From NCBI RefSeq assembly GCF_021391495.1, contig NZ_CP090063.1, forward strand, positions 2,108,001 to 2,172,000: a DNA stretch of 64,000 bases. Direction: 5' to 3'. Position numbers and translations under genes: made by a program. Below are positions 60,151 through 64,000 of this stretch, piece by piece. The number at the start of each line of letters is the position of its first letter. Within the stretch, counting starts at the first letter, position 1. The notes under the pieces are model-generated. The model was not told the DNA's origin. It saw nothing but the letters and a program-made list of their open reading frames with translations, and searched no databases. This DNA comes from Amycolatopsis acidiphila (lineage in GTDB: Bacteria; Actinomycetota; Actinomycetes; Mycobacteriales; Pseudonocardiaceae).

Positions 60151-61016
60151 TCTACCCGCTGGTCCGTGAGCTCGCCGCTGACGGTGTCGACGTCGCGGTG
60201 GCCTGCCGGGTACTGAAGGTGTCACGGTCGGGCTATTACGACTGGCACGACCGGCCGCCCTCACCCAGGGAGCAGGATAACGAATTGCTACTCAAACACA
60301 TCCAAGCCATTCACGTCGAATCCCGTGGCACCTACGGGTGGCCCCGCGTGCACGCGGAACTCGTGCTCGGCATGGGCGTGAACGTCAACCACGAGCGGGT
60401 GGCGCGACTCATGCGCGAGGCCGGCATCCAGGGCCTCTACCGGCGCCGGAACCGGGGCTACACCATCCGCAACCCCGCGGAGGAGCCCGCCGAAGACCTG
60501 GTCAACCGCAAGTTCACCGCCGAGGGCCCGAACCGCCTATGGCTCACCAACATTACCGAACATCCCACGAAGGAAGGGAAACTGTACTGCGCCGCCGTCA
60601 TGGACGCCTATTCCCGGCGCATCATCGGCTGGTCCATCCACAATCACATGCGCACTGAACTGGTGATCGACGCACTCGGCATGGCCACCCTCCGCCGTAA
60701 ACCCGAATCCGGCAACACTATCCTGCATTCCGACCATGGATCGCAATTCACGGCCTGGGCATTCGGGCAACGACTCCGTGCCGCCGGAATCCTGCCCTCC
60801 ATGGGCAGCGTGGGCGATTGCTACGACAACTCCATGATGGAATCCTTCTGGGGCACACTCCAACTCGAAGTGCTCGACACGAAAACGTGGGAAACTCGTG
60901 ACGAGCTTGCCAACGCGATCTTCGAATGGATAGAATGCTGGTACAACCCGGAACGGCGACACTCCCGCATCGGAATGCTCAGCCCGGCCGAGTTTGAGGC
61001 CACTAACCCCGAGTGA
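60147..61016 (+). CDS. IS3-family OrfB (integrase core), expressed by frameshift; likely inactive
   Basis: Read in the -1 frame from CCCAAAG, OrfB adds about 289 residues. It contains the HTH_21 region (CRVLKVSRSGYYDW, GTYGWPRVHAELV) and the rve core. The DDE residues are expected in LTDIT, HSDHGSQF and MMESFWGTL. The first reads LTNITE here, so the first catalytic Asp appears to be Asn, encoded AAC where GAC is expected. This copy would then be unable to transpose by itself. The C-terminus (CWYNPERRHSRIGMLSPAEFE) is intact. Confidence 0.88.
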   Translation, partial: VIYPLVRELAADGVDVAVACRVLKVSRSGYYDWHDRPPSPREQDNELLLKHIQAIHVESRGTYGWPRVHAELVLGMGVNVNHERVARLMREAGIQGLYRRRNRGYTIRNPAEEPAEDLVNRKFTAEGPNRLWLTNITEHPTKEGKLYCAAVMDAYSRRIIGWSIHNHMRTELVIDALGMATLRRKPESGNTILHSDHGSQFTAWAFGQRLRAAGILPSMGSVGDCYDNSMMESFWGTLQLEVLDTKTWETRDELANAIFEWIECWYNPERRHSRIGMLSPAEFEATNPE

Positions 61017-61157
61017 CCGTCACCACACCACGATCGCTGACGCCACACCCAACGTGTCCGGCGAACGGGGACAAGCTCAGTGGTAGCTGTGCGTGTCGGT
61101 TCGTGTCGAATCTGGTGCTGTGTGCCAGCGTGACGCCGGTGCAAGGTTGATCAACTT

Positions 61158-62669
61158 TTGAGATTGGTGTTCTCGGGACTGTCTTCCCTGGTCATCGAGG
61201 ACGTTGAGGATGGCGCGGGGGCGCTGGTGGTGTGGGCATCGACGCATCCGGTGCCGGTGGCCTGCCCGGGCTGCGGGGTGCCGGCGGGGCAGGTGCACGG
61301 CTACGTCGCCCGGCAGCTCGCCGATGTGCCGGTGGATGGGCGGCGAGTGCTGATACGACTACGGGCGCGGAGGTTGCGCTGTGGAACGCTCGACTGTCCA
61401 CGGCAGACTTTCCGTGAGCAGCTGGCCGGCGTCATCGAGCGCTACCAGCGGCGTACCGAACGGCTGAGAGCGCAGGTGGGCGTCGTCGTCCGCGATCTGG
61501 CCGGTCGTGCGGGCGCCCGTGTGCTGGTCGGCCTCGGCGTCGCGGTCTCGCGGCAAACCGCGCTGCGCGCGTTGGTGCGCCTTCCACTCCCGATCCGACC
61601 GGTGCCGCGGGTCATCGGGGTGGATGATTTCGCGCTGTGTAAGCGGAAGCGCTACGCCACTGTGATCATCAATGCGGAGACCGGCGAGCGGGACGTGCTG
61701 CCGGAGCGCAAGACCGAGGTACTCGAAGCGTGGTTGCGGGAGCACCCCGATGTCGAGGTGGTCTGTCGCGATGGCTCGGCCGCCTACGCCGAGGCGATCC
61801 GCCGTGCCCTGCCCGACGCGGTGCAGGTCGCGGACCGGTGGCACCTCTGGCATAACCTCGCCGAGGCCGTCATCAAAGAGGTCGCCGCGCACAGCAGCTG
61901 TTGGGGCAAGACCGGGCCACCGCCGCGAGAGGGCATCCAAGCCCAGACCACGCGGGAGCGCTGGCGGCAGGTCCATGACCTGGTCGATTCCGGTGTCGGC
62001 CTGCTGGAATGCGCCCGTCGGTTGAATCTGGCATTGAACACGGTCAAGCGCTACGCCCGGATCAGCGAACCCGAGCGGCTGGTCCGGGCGCCGAAGTACC
62101 GCCCCACGTTGGTCGACCCTTACCGGGAGCATCTGCGGCGCCGCCGTGAAGTCGATCCTGCCGTGCCGGTGCAGTACCTGTTCGCCGAGATCAAGCAGCT
62201 CGGCTACCCGGGCAGCCTCAACCTGCTCTACCGCTACATCACCCAAGGCCGCGTCGAATCCGACCGGCCGGCGATCTCCCCACGGCGCCTGGCCCGCTAC
62301 CTGCTCACACGCCCAGACCGGCTGAAAGACCACCAGCGGGAACGGCTCGACGCCGCGGTGGCCGCCTGCCCAGAGATGACAGCGCTGGCCGGCCTCGTCG
62401 GCGACTTCGCCGCCCTCCTGGCCCCCACCGTCGGCAACGATATACGCCTCACCGGCTGGATCGACCAGGCCCGGGCCGAGGATCTGCCCCATCTGCACGC
62501 GTTCACTCGCGGGCTCGAGATCGACCGCCACGCCGTCAACGCCGCCCTCACTTGCCCATTCCACAATGGACGAACAGAAGGAGTGAACACCAAAACGAAG
62601 ATGATCAAACGGCAGATGTACGGACGCGCAGCTTTCACCCTCCTACGCCACCGCATCCTGCTCGGCTGA
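61158..62669 (+). CDS. ISL3-family transposase
   Basis: A 503-residue transposase. The N-terminal zinc-binding part has CPGCGVPAG and CPRQTFREQL. The DDE core has Asp in VIGVDDFALCKRKRY, Asp in VVCRDGSAAYAEAI, the helix ADRWHLWHNLAEAV, and Glu in NGRTEGVNTKTKMIKRQMYG. The start is taken as TTG at 61158; a GTG at 61167 is possible. The IS3 insertion lies upstream of the gene and does not break it, but it may have removed the native promoter. Confidence 0.9.
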   Translation: MRLVFSGLSSLVIEDVEDGAGALVVWASTHPVPVACPGCGVPAGQVHGYVARQLADVPVDGRRVLIRLRARRLRCGTLDCPRQTFREQLAGVIERYQRRTERLRAQVGVVVRDLAGRAGARVLVGLGVAVSRQTALRALVRLPLPIRPVPRVIGVDDFALCKRKRYATVIINAETGERDVLPERKTEVLEAWLREHPDVEVVCRDGSAAYAEAIRRALPDAVQVADRWHLWHNLAEAVIKEVAAHSSCWGKTGPPPREGIQAQTTRERWRQVHDLVDSGVGLLECARRLNLALNTVKRYARISEPERLVRAPKYRPTLVDPYREHLRRRREVDPAVPVQYLFAEIKQLGYPGSLNLLYRYITQGRVESDRPAISPRRLARYLLTRPDRLKDHQRERLDAAVAACPEMTALAGLVGDFAALLAPTVGNDIRLTGWIDQARAEDLPHLHAFTRGLEIDRHAVNAALTCPFHNGRTEGVNTKTKMIKRQMYGRAAFTLLRHRILLG

Positions 62670-62756
62670 ACTACACACCGTCACCACCGGAAGTGGGTCA
62701 GAGCCGCTCGTTTGACAGACCCGTGCGGGCTGCTACAGATTTTGAAAGGCCAGCAT

Positions 62757-62951
62757 TACGGCGCTCCGGGTTCGAGGGTGAGTCCAGTGTGGGCGAAGGA
62801 GGCGTCGGTCAGTTGGGGTCGGTACTGGATGCGTTTGAGCCGGTTTTTCACCACGGTGGCCAGTTGGTCGATGCCGTGCACGATGAGGTTGCCCAGGCCG
62901 CGTTTGACATGCGACCACACGTGCTCGACCGGTTTGAGGTCCGGGGCGTAG
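62757..62951 (-). pseudogene. C-terminal fragment of an IS630-family transposase
   Basis: The minus strand encodes YAPDLKPVEHVWSHVKRGLG, then RLKRIQYRPQLTDASF and ends LEPGAP with a TAA at 62757. YAPxLxPVExxWxxxK is the C-terminal catalytic block of IS630 transposases (the Glu is the third acid). The gene is cut at 62951 by the IS701 element, so the N-terminal part should lie beyond the window if it survives. Confidence 0.8.
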
Positions 62952-64000
62952 TACTCCAGCCGTAGATCGTGATGTTCATGGTTCTTGGGTGGATTGCCGC
63001 TGGTAGTGGGCCTGTCGGGCTCGGTGTTGATGCTGTCGGCGCCAGGCTGAGAAGCGTAGGTGGTGCGTGGTGCCTGTGATCAGCGTGGTGGTGATCGTGG
63101 CGAACAGGTGTTGGACTTCGTTGCAGGTCAAGGAAATCCAGCGGGTGGATGTTGGTGTTTGGGTGGGTTCGGTCGCGGCGAGGACGGTGAGGAACGCGTG
63201 CGCGAGCGTCGCCAGAACGGTCCAGCGATGCCATGAGAGCCAGCGGCGGACCTGGTGCTGGTCCAGGCCTGCCAGACCTTTGCCGGTTTGAAAGGATTCT
63301 TCGACACGCCAGCGGGTTCCAGCCACGCGAACCAGAACGGGCAACGCGACGGGGGTGGGCGCGTAGCAGCGGTAGAACGCCAACTCTCTGGTGCGGCGGT
63401 TGCGTCGGATCAGCAGCCCCCGATGCCCGCCCACCTCGGCATCCTGATCAATGTCGACCAAAGCCCAGTCGTAGAAGCGGTGTCCCTTCGCCCCGGTACC
63501 GGCCGACAGGCGTTGCCACACATGTTTCGGTAGTCGGGTGGCCAACTCGTCCGGGCGGAACGTCCCCGCTCCGGTAGTGACGCGGCGGTCGCATCCGATG
63601 GCCAGCACATAGCCGACGCCACGGCGCTCCAGTTCCGCGCGCAGCGTGGGGTCGGCGCCGTAGACCTCGTCGCCGGTCACCCACGGCGCATCAACTCCGG
63701 CATCGAGGGCTCGGGTGATCATGGTGGTGGCCAGGGCGGGTTTGGTCGCGAACTGCATGTTCTCGCTGATCCCAGCCGCGGCGCAGCGTTCGCGGTCGCT
63801 CGTCCAGGACTTCGGCAGATACAAGGCCCGGTCGATAAACGCGTGCCCGGCCGTCGTGGCATACGTCAGATACACCGCGACCTGCGAGTTCTCGATCCGA
63901 CCGGCGGTTCCGGTGTATTGACGTTGCACCCCAACGGTGCGCGTGCCCTTCTTCAAGTCTCCGGTCTCATCGACGATCAGGACTGCGTTCTGGCTGCCGA
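62952..64000 (-). mobile_element. IS701-family insertion sequence, copy 2 (cut by the window end)
   Basis: The right terminal repeat TACTCCAGCCGTAGATCGTG begins at 62952, and the sequence then follows copy 1 in reverse orientation to the window edge. By comparison the element should end near 64381. The flanking bases are GTAG at 62948-62951. It has inserted in an IS630 transposase gene. Confidence 0.92.
62976..64000 (-). CDS. IS701-family DDE transposase, copy 2 (partial at window end)
   Basis: The same protein as copy 1, missing its first 100 or so residues only because the window stops. The frame is open to the edge. The catalytic motifs VDETGDLKKG, WVTGDEVYG and RWRVEESFQTGKG are present. 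Three amino-acid changes from copy 1 are visible, so the copies are recent but not identical. Confidence 0.92.
   Translation of the reverse strand, partial: GSQNAVLIVDETGDLKKGTRTVGVQRQYTGTAGRIENSQVAVYLTYATTAGHAFIDRALYLPKSWTSDRERCAAAGISENMQFATKPALATTMITRALDAGVDAPWVTGDEVYGADPTLRAELERRGVGYVLAIGCDRRVTTGAGTFRPDELATRLPKHVWQRLSAGTGAKGHRFYDWALVDIDQDAEVGGHRGLLIRRNRRTRELAFYRCYAPTPVALPVLVRVAGTRWRVEESFQTGKGLAGLDQHQVRRWLSWHRWTVLATLAHAFLTVLAATEPTQTPTSTRWISLTCNEVQHLFATITTTLITGTTHHLRFSAWRRQHQHRARQAHYQRQSTQEP

Larger units (their letters stand above)
59793..61079 (+). mobile_element. IS3-family insertion sequence nested in the ISL3 element
   Basis: A 1,287-base element with inverted ends TGAGCTTGTCCCCG at both sides (left from 59793; right, reverse complement, ending 61079). 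It is flanked by GTG at 59790-59792 and 61080-61082, the 3-base duplication typical of IS3. It lies between the left end of the ISL3 element and its transposase gene. Confidence 0.9.
59755..62723 (+). mobile_element. ISL3-family element interrupted by an IS3-family element
   Basis: The left end GGGTCTGTCAAATGAGCGGC (59755) is matched at the right end by the reverse complement GGGTCTGTCAAACGAGCGGC, ending at 62723. The pair brackets an ISL3 transposase gene. Removing the nested IS3 element leaves about 1,680 bases, a usual ISL3 size. GTGCGG occurs near both outer ends (59745-59750 and 62724-62729), but a clean 8-base duplication is not evident. Confidence 0.82.

Noticed and set aside
59745-62731. 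GTGCGG at both sides of the ISL3 element as its target duplication
   Set aside because: On the left, four extra bases separate it from the terminal repeat and the expected length is eight, so it may be chance.
44073-64000. Treating the two IS701 copies as a proven composite transposon
   Set aside because: Copy 1 is flanked on both sides by the same CTAG, the mark of an independent insertion, and the outer end of copy 2 is outside the window.

Overview
This window is high-GC, densely packed actinobacterial DNA. GTG and TTG starts are common, many genes overlap by 1 to 4 bases, and the families present (DUF574-type SAM methyltransferase, AurF-like diiron protein with an FprB-like reductase, GlxA/PucR/GntR/IclR regulators, long secreted RHS and LamG proteins) suit a soil actinomycete. 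A relative of Pseudonocardiaceae such as Amycolatopsis is plausible, but that is inference. No rRNA, complete tRNA, CRISPR array or replication origin was seen.

Region 1 (1-12.4 kb) holds metabolism and its regulators. pxpA lies tail-to-tail with a pucR-pxpB-pxpC operon for 5-oxoproline. A CoA-transferase-like protein, a LysR/DHA2-transporter pair divergent from an aldo/keto reductase, an HD hydrolase divergent from a GlxA-type regulator, and a membrane protein follow. Region 2 (12.4-16.5 kb) is a GntR-controlled catabolic operon: FAH-family hydrolase, alpha/beta hydrolase, amidohydrolase, DUF1636 protein and SDR. An inverted repeat sits between it and its divergent regulator. Region 3 (16.5-30.3 kb) mixes intact genes (purple acid phosphatase-like protein, molybdopterin membrane oxidoreductase, FprB/AurF pair, methyltransferase, phospholipase D-like protein, MFS transporter, gamma-glutamyltransferase) with gene wreckage: a frameshifted membrane-protein relic, a streptogramin-lyase/FCD-regulator chimera, a frameshifted cupin, and two C-terminal fragments meeting head-to-head.

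Region 4 (30.4-44.1 kb) starts with a secreted GH27 alpha-galactosidase. An arsenic-resistance cluster follows: an ArsR-GNAT fusion, a flavin monooxygenase with a Cys-rich tail, an MFS transporter, ACR3, ArsR and ArsC. Next come a TetR/Lnt-like operon with a perfect palindromic operator, small enzymes, a second head-to-head relic junction, and an IclR/asparagine-synthetase pair.

Region 5 (44.1-64 kb) is an accessory island bounded by two nearly identical IS701-family elements in inverted orientation. It carries a 2,151-residue RHS polymorphic toxin ending in a YwqJ-like deaminase domain, with a YwqK/MORN-like immunity gene overlapping its stop codon. Divergent from it is a 1,912-residue secreted protein whose C-terminal SGNH-hydrolase fold is split by a LamG domain and has lost its catalytic Ser and His. 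An IS5-family element sits in the shared promoter region. To the right, an IS3 element is inserted in an ISL3 element, next to an IS630 fragment cut by the second IS701 copy. The toxin/immunity locus with its divergent pseudoenzyme is the most interesting system here.
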